Source of the DNA: Wenjunlia tyrosinilytica
Lineage (GTDB): Bacteria; Actinomycetota; Actinomycetes; Streptomycetales; Streptomycetaceae
Length of the DNA: 64,000 bases
Direction: 5' to 3'
Assembly: GCF_014646055.1 (NCBI RefSeq)
Contig: NZ_BMMS01000004.1
Span: forward strand, 62,001-126,000
Part shown: piece after piece, positions 42,512 to 51,255 of the stretch
Layout of the letters: the number at the start of each line of letters is the position of its first letter
Position numbering within the stretch: the first letter of the stretch is position 1
Made by a program: the position numbers and the translations under genes
Notes under the pieces: model-generated
Databases searched by the model: none
Told to the model about the DNA's origin: nothing
The model's input: the letters and a program-made list of their open reading frames with translations, nothing else

Positions 42512-43564
42512 TTACGGGGTGGTCCGCACCTTGATCTCACCGTTGATGATCTTCTTCTTGGCGGCCTCGATCTTGTCGACGGCGGCCTTGTTGTCGGTGA
42601 GCGTCGGGTTCGACTTCGCGTAGTCGACACCGCCGTCGGACAGGCTGTGCGGAACCACGCCGACCTGCGGCTTCTTGTCCTTCACCACGGACTTCACGAA
42701 GTTGTAGACCGCGCCCTCGGCGTCCTTCATGGCGGAGGTCAGGATGATCTTCTTGTACGGCGCCAGGGACGGCTGCTTGTACTGGTCCTTGTCGACACCG
42801 ATGGCCCAGGCGGTCTTGCCGGACTGGGAGATGACCTTGATGGCACCGTCACCGGAGGCGCCGGCGGCCGAGTAGATCACGTCGGCCTTGGAGTCGAGCT
42901 GGCCCTTGGCGGCGTTGGCACCCTCGGTCGGGTCGCCGAAGCCCTTGCTGAAGTTGGGCGGGCTGGCCAGGTACTTCACGAGCACCTTGACCTTCGGGTT
43001 GGTGTCGTGGACACCCTGCACGAACCCGGCCTCGAACTTCTGGATCAGCGGGAACTTCACACCGCCGATGAAGCCGACCGTGTTGGTCTTGGTCTGCAGA
43101 GCTGCGGCGACACCGACCAGGTAGGAGCTCTGCTCCTCGGTGAACACCAGGTTGGCGATGTTCGGGCCCTTGTTGTCCGCGGCGTCGATGACGGCGAAGC
43201 TGGTCTTCGGGAACTGCTGCGAGACCTTCTTCACGGCGCCGGAGTAGACAACACCGACGCCGACGACCGGGTTGTAGCCCTCCTTGGCCAGCTGGACGAG
43301 GCGCTGGACCTTGTCGTCCTCGGACTCGCCCTCACGCGGGGTGAGCGACTTGCCCTTGATGTGGAACTCGTCCATCGCCTTCTGCATGCCGGCGTAGGAG
43401 GCATCGTTGAACGAGTTGTCGCCACGGCCGCCCACGTCGAAGGCGAGGCCGACGCCCTTGTCCCCGGAGGACTTGCTGGAGCTGCTGCTGCCGCCGCAGG
43501 CGGTGGCGGTGAGGGCGAGAGCCCCTACGAGGGTCACCGCGGCGAGCTTCGTTACCTGGCGCAA
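42512..43564 (-). CDS. bmpA: BmpA/Med-family nucleoside-binding lipoprotein
   Basis: A 350-residue lipoprotein: signal MRQVTKLAAVTLVGALALTATAC with the lipid-modified Cys near residue 23, a Ser/Lys linker, then a Bmp domain (GLAFDVGGRGDNSFNDASYAGMQKA, VGVGVVYSG, and VIYSAAGASGDGAIKV). It captures nucleosides for the adjacent permeases. TTG 43564 is preferred because GAAGGGA lies 8 nt upstream; an upstream TTG at 43582 is less likely. It is transcribed alone, from a promoter with a variant operator and ending in a strong terminator, which would let it be made in excess over the membrane parts. Confidence 0.9.
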   Translation of the reverse strand: MRQVTKLAAVTLVGALALTATACGGSSSSSKSSGDKGVGLAFDVGGRGDNSFNDASYAGMQKAMDEFHIKGKSLTPREGESEDDKVQRLVQLAKEGYNPVVGVGVVYSGAVKKVSQQFPKTSFAVIDAADNKGPNIANLVFTEEQSSYLVGVAAALQTKTNTVGFIGGVKFPLIQKFEAGFVQGVHDTNPKVKVLVKYLASPPNFSKGFGDPTEGANAAKGQLDSKADVIYSAAGASGDGAIKVISQSGKTAWAIGVDKDQYKQPSLAPYKKIILTSAMKDAEGAVYNFVKSVVKDKKPQVGVVPHSLSDGGVDYAKSNPTLTDNKAAVDKIEAAKKKIINGEIKVRTTP

Positions 43565-43616
43565 GAGGAGTTCCCTTCGCAAAGCGCGCCGTCCGGCGCT
43601 GGATCGTGCCGCAGCT

Positions 43617-43628
43617 TAACGCGCGTAG
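43617..43628. promoter_or_regulatory. Variant operator TAACGCGCGTAG upstream of the binding-protein gene
   Basis: Ten of twelve bases match the CTACGCGCGTAG palindrome; the half-site CGCGTAG is intact. A -35-like CTGACA (minus strand, 43635-43630) directly adjoins it. The position about 55 bases upstream of the TTG start fits promoter control. Confidence 0.6.
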
Positions 43629-43736
43629 ATGTCAGTGAAAGGGCCAGTAGCCGCAAACATCAGTGCTGTTATCGGATCGTCGTCAACCTGATGTTCGCTC
43701 TCCACCGATCGAGGATCGCCCGATCGGGAGGGAACC

Positions 43737-45008
43737 TCAGCCCAGGAGTACCGCCGCTGTGAACAGGTCGACACCCACAGCGATCACGCCCTCGTCCACG
43801 TCGAACGAGCCCTGGTGCAGATCCCGTCGGGAGGTGTCACCGGGGGGGCGGACCCCGAGCCTGGCCATGGCGCCGGGCACCTGCTCCAGATACCAGGAGA
43901 AGTCCTCGCCGCCGAGGCTCTGCTCGGTGTCCTCCACCGTGTGCGCGCCGAACCGGGCGGTCATGGCGTCCCGCAGCAGTTCGACCGAGTCGGCCTCGTT
44001 GACGACAGGAGGCACACCGCGGTGGTAGGTCAGTTCCCACTTCGCACGGTACATCGCCGCGATCTGGTCGATCACCTCGTGAATGAGGTCCGGCGCCTCG
44101 CGCCAGGCGGGCAGCTCCAGGCAGCGGACGGTGCCCTCGAGCTCGGCGTGCTGGGGGATGACATTGCAGGCGTGGCCGGACTGGATCCGGCCCCACACCA
44201 CGCTCAGCCCGGAACGGGGGTCCACCCGTCGGGCCAGCGCGGCGGGAAGTTCGGTGGCCACCTTCGCCGCGGCCATGACCAGGTCGGTGGTCAGATGCGG
44301 GCGCGCGGTGTGCCCGCCGGGGCCGTCGAGGGACAGCACCAGGCGGTCGCAGGCGGAGGTGATGGCGCCCTGGCGCAGACCGATCCGGCCCACCTCGACC
44401 TTGGGGTCGCAGTGCAGGGCCAGGATCCGGCCGACGCCGTCGAGGCCGCCCGCCTTGATCACATCGAGCGCGCCGCCGGGCATCTGCTCCTCGGCGGGCT
44501 GGAAGATCAGCCGTACCGGCCGGGTGAGCTTGCCCTGGCAGGCGAGGCGGGCGAGGACGATCCCGGTGCCGAGGACGACGGCGGTGTGGACATCGTGGCC
44601 GCAGGCGTGGGCGCGGCCGGGCACCGTGGACCGGTAATCGACGGTCTTGGTGTCCGGGATGGGCAGGCCGTCGAGGTCGGCGCGCAGCGCGATGCGCGAG
44701 AGCGCGCCGTCGGACGGGCCGATGTCGCACAGCAAGCCTGTTCCGCCGGACAGGACGACGGGCTTGAGCCCCTCCTGTTCGAGCCGCGTCTTCACCGCGG
44801 CGGTCGTGCGGAACTCCTCACGGCCGAGTTCCGGATGCATGTGGAGGTCCCGGCGGAACGCGATGAGCTCGGCGTTCAGGCCCGCCGGGAGCTCACCGGC
44901 GGGGACGGCGTCGGGCATGGGCGGCGCTTCGAGTTGCGCCCGGAAATTTTCGGCCTCGTCGTCACTTGCTGCTGGACGATCGGCCGCACCGGGAAGTGAC
45001 TGGCTCAC
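43737..45008 (-). CDS. M20-family amidohydrolase
   Basis: A 423-residue M20D peptidase/amidohydrolase. Metal and catalytic motifs: RRDLHMHPELG, RADLDGLPI, HACGHDVHT (metal ligands), PAEEQMPGG (catalytic Glu), HCDPKVEVG and a C-terminal His in DLHQGSFD. The family hydrolyses N-acyl amino acids and related amides; substrate unknown. GTG 45008 is chosen because it begins 7 nt after a -10 TAACCT (leaderless); ATG 45029 or 45065 would lengthen a non-conserved N-terminus. It stands alone between the nucleoside genes and the cell-wall polymer cluster. Confidence 0.87.
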   Translation of the reverse strand: MSQSLPGAADRPAASDDEAENFRAQLEAPPMPDAVPAGELPAGLNAELIAFRRDLHMHPELGREEFRTTAAVKTRLEQEGLKPVVLSGGTGLLCDIGPSDGALSRIALRADLDGLPIPDTKTVDYRSTVPGRAHACGHDVHTAVVLGTGIVLARLACQGKLTRPVRLIFQPAEEQMPGGALDVIKAGGLDGVGRILALHCDPKVEVGRIGLRQGAITSACDRLVLSLDGPGGHTARPHLTTDLVMAAAKVATELPAALARRVDPRSGLSVVWGRIQSGHACNVIPQHAELEGTVRCLELPAWREAPDLIHEVIDQIAAMYRAKWELTYHRGVPPVVNEADSVELLRDAMTARFGAHTVEDTEQSLGGEDFSWYLEQVPGAMARLGVRPPGDTSRRDLHQGSFDVDEGVIAVGVDLFTAAVLLG

Positions 45009-45351
45009 CCCCGACAGGTTAGGCCGCATGACCGCTCCAGTTGGGTGATCGACAAAAATTTCCACCGTAGGGACTGGAAAAAGTTCCCCGCGGCCGCGTA
45101 TCCAACCCTACAGACGGGTATGGGGCGACCTTAAGGGTACTTGGTCCCAATCCTGGGAGTCGGCGTCTTCCCCGGGGCCGTGTCTGCGGCTCGCTGCTTG
45201 GGGTGGGGCTTCGCTGACCGTCACTTCCCGCAGGTCTGGCGCCTCTTCCACTGTGCCCGCACGGACGGCGTGACCGCAAAGGCCACGCCGCTGCGCAGGG
45301 TCACCATTCGCCCCACTGGTGGAAACCGCCTGGAGAACGGCCTGATCACGC
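45009..45351. other. Gap between the amidohydrolase gene and the polymer cluster
   Basis: About 340 bases with the amidohydrolase promoter at the left end. No ABC ATPase gene, terminator hairpin of note or other coding pattern was recognised; the reading frames present are short and featureless. Confidence 0.5.
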
Positions 45352-46269
45352 TCAGCCGCGCCCGTACCGGTCCTCGGCCTGCCAGCAGAACAGGAAGCCG
45401 CCGACGACGGCGACGACCGCCCAGATCCCCGCCGCGAACCATGTGTTCGCGGGGATCTGCTGGTAGCCGTCGATGAGGGCGAATCGGGCCAGTTCGATGT
45501 ACACGGCCCCCGGGTTCCACTCCAGCATCAGACGTATCACGGCCGGAGCATGCTGGGTGACGTGCTCGACGCTGTAGAAGACACCGCAGCTGTACATCCA
45601 GGTGCGCAGGATGAACGGCACCAGCTCGCCCATGTCGTGCAGCCGGGCCCCGATCCGGGACATGAACATCGCCAGGCCCAGGTTGAAGACCGTCTGCAGC
45701 GCCAGCGCGGGCACGAGGCAGAGCCAGCGCAGGGTGACCGGCTCCCCCGTGCCCAGGACGAGCGCGAAGACGACGGCGAGGGAGAACAGCAGCTGCTCGA
45801 GCTGCACGATGGTCGCCGCGATGGGGAGCGAGGCCCGCGGGAAGTGCAGGGCCCGGATGAGCGGGAGCCGGTCCGCTATCGACTTGGTGCCCATGGACAC
45901 CGACTCCCGGGTGTACGTGAAGACGAACATCCCGACGCTGAGGAAGGCGATGTAGTTGTCCCCGGTGCCTCCCTTCGCCTTCAGCAGCATCCCGAAGACG
46001 AGGTAGTACACGCCGACGCTCAGCAGGGGCGTGAGGATGTGCCAGACCTGGCCGAGCCGCGCTCCCGAGTACATCGAGGTGATGCGGGCGTGGGCGTACG
46101 CGGTGATGAAGTCGCGCCGCTGCCACAGCAGACGCAGGTACTCGCTTCGCGTCGGGCGCACGCTGCTCGGTGTGAGCCCGTATCTGGCCGCGAGCTGGGC
46201 CGAGGTGGCCTCGGGGGCGTCGCAGGCTTGCCTGCTCGTCCCCGCCGCCGTGGTGGGAGCGGTCGTCAC
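45352..46269 (-). CDS. ABC-2 type polysaccharide exporter permease (TagG/KpsM-like)
   Basis: A 305-residue ABC-2 permease with six membrane segments. The N-terminal amphipathic region (EYLRLLWQRRDFITAYAHARI) precedes TMSYSGARLGQ-type sequence (TSMYSGARLGQVWHILTPL), typical for teichoic acid or polysaccharide exporters. GTG 46269 overlaps the preceding stop (GTGA). It is the last gene of the minus-strand polymer operon. No partner ATPase is encoded next to it, so one must be supplied from elsewhere in the genome. Confidence 0.88.
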   Translation of the reverse strand: MTTAPTTAAGTSRQACDAPEATSAQLAARYGLTPSSVRPTRSEYLRLLWQRRDFITAYAHARITSMYSGARLGQVWHILTPLLSVGVYYLVFGMLLKAKGGTGDNYIAFLSVGMFVFTYTRESVSMGTKSIADRLPLIRALHFPRASLPIAATIVQLEQLLFSLAVVFALVLGTGEPVTLRWLCLVPALALQTVFNLGLAMFMSRIGARLHDMGELVPFILRTWMYSCGVFYSVEHVTQHAPAVIRLMLEWNPGAVYIELARFALIDGYQQIPANTWFAAGIWAVVAVVGGFLFCWQAEDRYGRG

Positions 46270-47381
46270 AACTGCGCCACCGGAACGGGCACGGAGGCGA
46301 CCCGGTGGAGGTCGCGGGCGGTGCTGGTCACATTGCGCAGGAAGCCCTGCGCGCGCTGCGAGGCGGTTCCGGTCAGCCACCGGGGGTCCACGTCGCAGGC
46401 GACCACGTTGATGCCGGTGCCGGCGAGCACGACCGGCAGGGTGTGCACGACGGTCGACGGGAAGCTGACGATGGTCGAGCCGATGGGGCCGCGCCTGGCC
46501 TCGATCTCCAGCGGCAGCTCGGGGCGGACGATCTCCAGACCGGTCAGCCCGGCGAGCCCGGCCAGCTTCGTGTCCTTCTCCCTGCGGTGCGCCAGGTAGC
46601 GGGTCGCGCGCTGGGAGCGGGCGAGCTCGGCGACCCCGGTGAGATAGCGCTCCTCGTCGACGACACCGGTCTCGACCAGCGAGGTGCCCACGAGGTCCAC
46701 TCCCCCGGTGATGCGGGGCGGCCCGTAGTTGGCGCGGATCCACTCGAAGCGGTTGACCGAGAAGTGCACACCGGGCGGCGGGGTGACGGGCATCGAGCTG
46801 AACAGCTCGATGCGCCGGCGGGCGCTCGGGGTGAGGCGGCGCGAGGCCTGGGCGGCGCCCAGCGCGGCTCCGCCGCTGCGGTGCCAGCGCACCAGCGGGC
46901 GGCCCTCGGACAGGAGCGAGACGAACTCCATGGTGGCCGTTCCGTCGTCGACGACGGTGACCTCGCGGGCCGAGCGGGCGAGCGGCAGTATGGCCTGCAC
47001 CAACCGCGAGAACGGGTCTCCGAGGACGAGCCTCCTGGCCGTGGCGACCCGGGGGGCGAGCAGCGCCGCGCTGCGCGCGAGTGCCGCCCTGGAGGTGCGC
47101 GCCTCGTACCAGCGCACGTGGTGGCCCTCGCTCTTCGCCAGGGCGGCCATCAGCTTCAGCTGGCCGTGGCCCACGGTGTCCTTGGGCGGGAGCACCGCGA
47201 TGTCGAGGGGAGGACCCGCGGGGGCCTGCTCGCCGCCGGGCCTGCGGGGGGCGGGAATCACCCCCGCGGGACCGGCCGCGCCCTCCGCCGCCGCGGCCGT
47301 GATGCCGCGGCGGCTGTGCGCCCACTCCAGGAGGTTCAGCAACTGGACCGGGCTCTCCACGAGCGCCAGGGTCTCGGTCAT
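46266..47381 (-). CDS. Putative glycosyltransferase (possibly GT52-like sialyl/Kdn transferase)
   Basis: A 371-residue cytoplasmic protein. The N-terminus TLALVESPVQLLNLLEW and LVLGDPFSRLVQAIL followed by VTVVDDGTATMEF resemble the GT52 lipooligosaccharide sialyltransferase pattern; C-terminal IGSTIVSFPSTVVHTLPVVLAG fits the second half of a GT-B fold. The assignment rests on these patterns and on its place between the synthase gene and the exporter gene, with overlaps of 4 bases on both sides (ATGA, GTGA). Confidence 0.6.
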   Translation of the reverse strand: MTETLALVESPVQLLNLLEWAHSRRGITAAAAEGAAGPAGVIPAPRRPGGEQAPAGPPLDIAVLPPKDTVGHGQLKLMAALAKSEGHHVRWYEARTSRAALARSAALLAPRVATARRLVLGDPFSRLVQAILPLARSAREVTVVDDGTATMEFVSLLSEGRPLVRWHRSGGAALGAAQASRRLTPSARRRIELFSSMPVTPPPGVHFSVNRFEWIRANYGPPRITGGVDLVGTSLVETGVVDEERYLTGVAELARSQRATRYLAHRREKDTKLAGLAGLTGLEIVRPELPLEIEARRGPIGSTIVSFPSTVVHTLPVVLAGTGINVVACDVDPRWLTGTASQRAQGFLRNVTSTARDLHRVASVPVPVAQL

Positions 47382-48313
47382 GCCGGGACGCTCTCGCTTT
47401 CGCGTGCCTGCTCCTCGGCCACCACACCGGCGACGCGGCGCAGCTTCTTCATGGGGCCGAGCTCGCTGTCGTAGACCTTCTTCACACCGTCGCCGAGCGA
47501 CTCCTCCACGACGCGGATGTCGCGGACGAGGCGCTGCAGGCCGCCGGGCTCGACGGACGCGGCCTGGTCGGAGCCCCACATCGCGCGGTCGAGGGTGATG
47601 TGGCGCTCGATGAAGGTGGCGCCGAGGGCGACCGCGGCGAGCGTGGTCTGCAGACCGGTCTCGTGGCCGGAGTAGCCGATCGGGACATTCGGGTACTCGG
47701 CCTGGAGGGTGTGGATCATCCGCAGGTTGAGCTCCTCGGCCTTGGCCGGGTAGGTGCTCGTGGCGTGGCAGAGCAGGATGTTCTCGCTGCCCAGGACCTC
47801 GACCGCGTGGCGGATCTGCCGCGGGGTCGACATACCGGTGGAGAGGATGACGGTACGGCCGGTGGCACGCATGGCGCGCAGCAGCTCGTCGTCGGTCAGC
47901 GAGGCCGAGGCGACCTTGTAGGCGGGGACGTCGAACTCCTCGAGGAACTCGACGCTCTGCACGTCCCACGGGGAGGCGAACCAGTCGATACCGCGCTTCT
48001 TGGAGTAGGCGTCGATAGCCGCGTACTGCTCTTCGTCGAACTCGACGCGGTGGCGGTAGTCGATGTAGGTCATCCGGCCCCAGGGGGTGTCGCGCTCGAT
48101 CTCCCACTGGTCGCGCGGGGTGCAGATCTCCGGCGTGCGCTTCTGGAACTTGACCCCGTCGCATCCGGCATCGGCGGCGGCGTCGATGAGCGCGAAAGCG
48201 TTCTCCAGGTCGCCGTTGTGGTTGATGCCGATCTCACCGGTGACGTAGACGGGCTGTCCCGCACCCACCACACGGTTGCCGATGTTGCGCAAGCGGTTGT
48301 TCGAAGAAGTCAT
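47378..48313 (-). CDS. neuB: NeuB/NANS-family nonulosonic acid (sialic/Kdn) synthase without SAF domain
   Basis: A 311-residue TIM-barrel synthase: GEIGINHNGD (catalytic Glu), GVKFQKRTPE, ILSTGMST, IGYSGHETG and ERHITLDRAMWGSD (metal His and Asp) are intact. The family condenses PEP with N-acetylmannosamine or mannose (or their 6-phosphates). It ends shortly after the barrel (PMKKLRRVAGVVAEEQ), so the SAF/antifreeze-like domain of about 60 residues found in most NeuB and in vertebrate NANS is missing. Its sequence resembles NANS, which uses 6-phosphates. The ATG overlaps the preceding stop by one base (TGATG). Confidence 0.9.
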   Translation of the reverse strand: MTSSNNRLRNIGNRVVGAGQPVYVTGEIGINHNGDLENAFALIDAAADAGCDGVKFQKRTPEICTPRDQWEIERDTPWGRMTYIDYRHRVEFDEEQYAAIDAYSKKRGIDWFASPWDVQSVEFLEEFDVPAYKVASASLTDDELLRAMRATGRTVILSTGMSTPRQIRHAVEVLGSENILLCHATSTYPAKAEELNLRMIHTLQAEYPNVPIGYSGHETGLQTTLAAVALGATFIERHITLDRAMWGSDQAASVEPGGLQRLVRDIRVVEESLGDGVKKVYDSELGPMKKLRRVAGVVAEEQARESESVPA

Positions 48314-49488
48314 CAGGAGAGTTCCTTTCCGAGAATCCACGCCGCGATCTCGCGGATCGCGCCGTTTCCGCCGGAGGCGGAGGTGACCGAGCGGGCAGCC
48401 GCACGGACGACGTCGTGGGCATTGGCGACCGCGACCGGCCAGCCGACGAGGTCGAAGCACGGAAGGTCGTTCACGTCGTTGCCGACGTAGAGCACGCGTT
48501 CCGGGGCTACGCCCTCTTCCCCGCACCACTGCTTGAGCGCGAGGTCCTTGCGGTCGACGCCGTGGATCACCGGAAGCTTGAGCTTGCGGGCCCGGGCGGC
48601 GACGACCGGGTTGGTCTCCGTGGACAGGATCAGCACCGGCAGTCCCGCGCGGCGCAGGGCCGCGATGCCGAGGCCGTCGCCGCGGTGGACCGCGACCATT
48701 TCCCGTCCTTCGGAGTCGATCAGCACCCTGTCGTCGGTCTGGGTGCCGTCGAAGTCGAGTACGACCGCGTCGATGTCGTCGCGCGCCGGCAGGGAGCCGG
48801 GGCGGGCGGCGTCGAGCAGCGGGGCCAGCGCGCGGGCCCTGGCGAGGTCGCCGGGCTCGTCGATCTCCAGCACGCGGGCGGGGTCGGTGTGCACCAGGGC
48901 GGTGCGGCCGAAGAAGCGGTGCTGGTGCTCGCGCAGGCCGTCGCCCCGCATCGCGTAGGCGGCGCCGGTCTCCAGAAGGTCCAGCGGACGGTCCTGGCGG
49001 CGCGGGCGGCTGGCCTTGTCATGGTTGACGCCGTTGACGCCCGCGGCGCCGTCGCGCCAGATGAAGCCGTGGAACGGGGCCACGGTCAGGGCGGTGTCGG
49101 CGCCGTCGTCGACCACGGCGGCGATGACGCCGTCCACGTCGTCGGCGGTGATGAACGGGCTGGTGCACTGCACGAGCAGCACCACGTCCGGGTCGGCGCC
49201 GTGGTCGGCCGCGAACACGTCCATCGCGTGCACGAGCGCGGACTCGCTGGTGGCGCCGTCACCGGCGATCTCGGCGGGCCGCATGACGACCTCGGCCCCG
49301 GCGCGCAGGCCCGCCTCGGCGATGGCCTCGTCGTCGGTGGAGACCACCACGTGGGTGGCGCGGCGGGCGGCGAGGCACTCACGGACCGCGCGGACGACGA
49401 GCGGGGTGCCGCCGACCGGGAGGACGTTCTTGCCGGGGACGCCCTTGGACCCGCCGCGGGCGGGGACGACGGCCAGGACCCTGGTCAT
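48313..49488 (-). CDS. neuA: CMP-nonulosonate cytidylyltransferase fused to a HAD phosphatase
   Basis: A 391-residue fusion. Residues 1-225 are a NeuA/KdsB-type cytidylyltransferase (AVVPARGGSKGVPGKNV as nucleotide-binding loop, QCTSPF); residues 240-391 are a KdsC-like HAD domain (Asp245 and Asp247 in LDFDGTQTDD, LSTETN, Lys in VIHGVDRKD and GNDVNDLPC). The second domain could dephosphorylate the 9-phosphate product of the synthase before CMP activation, the layout known from vertebrate CMP-sialic acid synthetases. ATG with GAAGGAGC 4 nt upstream. First gene of a minus-strand four-gene unit. Confidence 0.92.
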   Translation of the reverse strand: MTRVLAVVPARGGSKGVPGKNVLPVGGTPLVVRAVRECLAARRATHVVVSTDDEAIAEAGLRAGAEVVMRPAEIAGDGATSESALVHAMDVFAADHGADPDVVLLVQCTSPFITADDVDGVIAAVVDDGADTALTVAPFHGFIWRDGAAGVNGVNHDKASRPRRQDRPLDLLETGAAYAMRGDGLREHQHRFFGRTALVHTDPARVLEIDEPGDLARARALAPLLDAARPGSLPARDDIDAVVLDFDGTQTDDRVLIDSEGREMVAVHRGDGLGIAALRRAGLPVLILSTETNPVVAARARKLKLPVIHGVDRKDLALKQWCGEEGVAPERVLYVGNDVNDLPCFDLVGWPVAVANAHDVVRAAARSVTSASGGNGAIREIAAWILGKELS

Positions 49489-49508
49489 TGTTGCTCCTTC
49501 ATTCGCGG

Positions 49509-49669
49509 TCACAGCTCCCCTTTTGTTCGCTTCTCCGCCCACTCGGCGAAGCCGCGGCAAGCACCGAAACCCGCGGCCGGGCAGCCTTGCGCGCGTCGCT
49601 CACAGCTCCCCTTTTGTTCGCTTCTCCGCCCACTCGGCGAAGCCGCGGTCCGCCCACTCACAGCTCCCC
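49509..49669. repeat. 49-base direct repeats duplicating a gene end
   Basis: Copies at 49509-49557 and 49600-49648 are identical for 49 bases (from TCACAGCTCCCC to GAAGCCGCGG), and a third partial copy of 12 bases (TCACAGCTCCCC, 49658-49669) is the stop-codon end of the DUF6716-type gene on the minus strand. On that strand each copy therefore carries GGGGAGCTGTGA, suggesting that the gene terminus was duplicated. Confidence 0.88.
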
Positions 49670-51043
49670 CAGGCGCCTGATCAGCGGCGCCACGCGCTGG
49701 ACGCCGGATCGGTAGGCCCAACGGGCGCTGCCGCGTACCGCCTTGCGCAGGGGGCGGTCGCGGTCGGGGCCCGCCGCCGCGGCGGCGCCGGGCAGGGGTT
49801 CGCCCTTGGGGTCGAGGCCGTGGCGGGCGAGGATCCCGGGCAGGTAGCCGGAGGCGGTGGCGGGGGTGTAGCAGGTGCGCAGCGGTGGGCTGACGGGCCG
49901 CTCGGCCAGCTCGCGCACACGCTCACGGGCGGCGGCGAAGGGGTCGCCCTCGACGGCGACTCCCTGGCGGCTGAGCCACCCGGGGTCGGCGGTCGGCGAG
50001 TGCCCGTCGTCGAGCTGGTCCCAGGAGGCCAGGCAGCCGGAGCCGATGAAGTGGTGGTTGCCGAGCGCCTCGCGCACCCCGAGGTCGGTGAGGATCGCGG
50101 TGGGGATGCCCCGGTGCATCGACTCCAGGGCGGCGGTCGAGCTGACCGTCACGGACAGGTCGGTGCGGTCCAGGACCTCGCCCATGTTCCCGTAGACCAG
50201 CTGGAGGTTGTCCGGCTGCTCGGGCAGGCGACGCACGAGCTTCTGGTAGGGGTGCTCCTCGATGTGCGTGGTGTGCTCGCCGGGCCTGCTGCGCAGCTTC
50301 ACCAGGACATCGCGCTCGGGGTGCCGGCGGGCGTGGTCGGCGGCCCGGCGCAGCAGGTAGAGGCGGTCGCGGCGGTCGGCGGGGGCGCTGGGCTGGGCGG
50401 CGAAGGTGACCGTGAACCGGCGTTCGTCGCTGGGCCGGTAGGGCTCCCCGCCGAGGAACGGGAGCGCGGTCTCGACGACGCTGTCGGGGTCGGCCCCCAC
50501 ACCGGCGTACACGGTGCGGAAGCGGTCCGCGTCATGGGCGCTGTTGGCGAGCACGACATCGGCTCCCGCGCGCAGCAGGAGGCCGTCGGTCAGCTTCTCG
50601 TAGACGACGCCGACGTACCCGGTCACGACGACGGGGCGCCGGGTGGCGCCGTTCCATGTGTGAGCGAGCCCGTGCAGCATGGCCTGCGCGGCTCCGCCGA
50701 CGAGCGCGAGGACGATGACGCCGCGGCCGACGACCGACTCGCCCGTGCCCTGCCCGTTCAGTACCTGCTCGTTCAAGAACTGAGCCGCCGTCACCTCGTA
50801 CAGCGAGTCCGGTTCGACACCCACTTCCTGGAGCTGGCGCGCGGTGGGCGTGGCGCGTCCACGCAGCAGTCGGCCGTGGAGGGTTGCTCCAGGGGCGATC
50901 TGCTGGGCGATCAGCGAGCCCCACTTCCATCGGGTGTCCGAATCGGCAAGTACGACGACTTCGTTGCGTTGTTGAGAATTGACCGGGCTTACAGGCACGT
51001 TGGGGACTGTAGGAATGGATTCCGATGGCACGCCCAACGCCAT
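49658..51043 (-). CDS. DUF6716-type putative glycosyltransferase
   Basis: A protein of about 461 residues with a GT-B-like arrangement: NEVVVLADSDTRWKWGS at the N-terminus, VVTGYVGVVYEKLTDGL, VKLRSRPGEHTTH and TVSSTAALESMHRGIPTAILTD, the last like the S-motif of capsule and polysialyl transferases. It is known in Streptomyces as a DUF6716 putative glycosyltransferase. The start is uncertain: ATG 51043, several GTGs downstream or the upstream GTG are possible and none has a good ribosome site. It is divergent from the GT2 gene over about 200 bases. Confidence 0.78.
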   Translation of the reverse strand: MALGVPSESIPTVPNVPVSPVNSQQRNEVVVLADSDTRWKWGSLIAQQIAPGATLHGRLLRGRATPTARQLQEVGVEPDSLYEVTAAQFLNEQVLNGQGTGESVVGRGVIVLALVGGAAQAMLHGLAHTWNGATRRPVVVTGYVGVVYEKLTDGLLLRAGADVVLANSAHDADRFRTVYAGVGADPDSVVETALPFLGGEPYRPSDERRFTVTFAAQPSAPADRRDRLYLLRRAADHARRHPERDVLVKLRSRPGEHTTHIEEHPYQKLVRRLPEQPDNLQLVYGNMGEVLDRTDLSVTVSSTAALESMHRGIPTAILTDLGVREALGNHHFIGSGCLASWDQLDDGHSPTADPGWLSRQGVAVEGDPFAAARERVRELAERPVSPPLRTCYTPATASGYLPGILARHGLDPKGEPLPGAAAAAGPDRDRPLRKAVRGSARWAYRSGVQRVAPLIRRLGEL

Positions 51044-51255
51044 CTGTACAAACGGTGAACAGCACACCGCGATAAGCGGAAGTGCCTCGTCGGAGGCCTT
51101 CCATTCGACCTTATCCGGTGTGATTTGAAGATCGAACTGGTGGCGGATTCACGCCGCCGCCATATGGAGTTCACCGGGATGTACCCACCCCGCCAGAAAA
51201 AAGAACGGCTGGCCGTTTAACGTCCCTCCAGTCCGACCGGACCAAGAGGAGTCCC

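Noticed and set aside
49658-51067. DUF6716-type protein as the polysialyltransferase of the cluster
   Set aside because: It has an S-like motif, but the clear HP and S motifs are in the 52224-53573 product, so that gene received the name.
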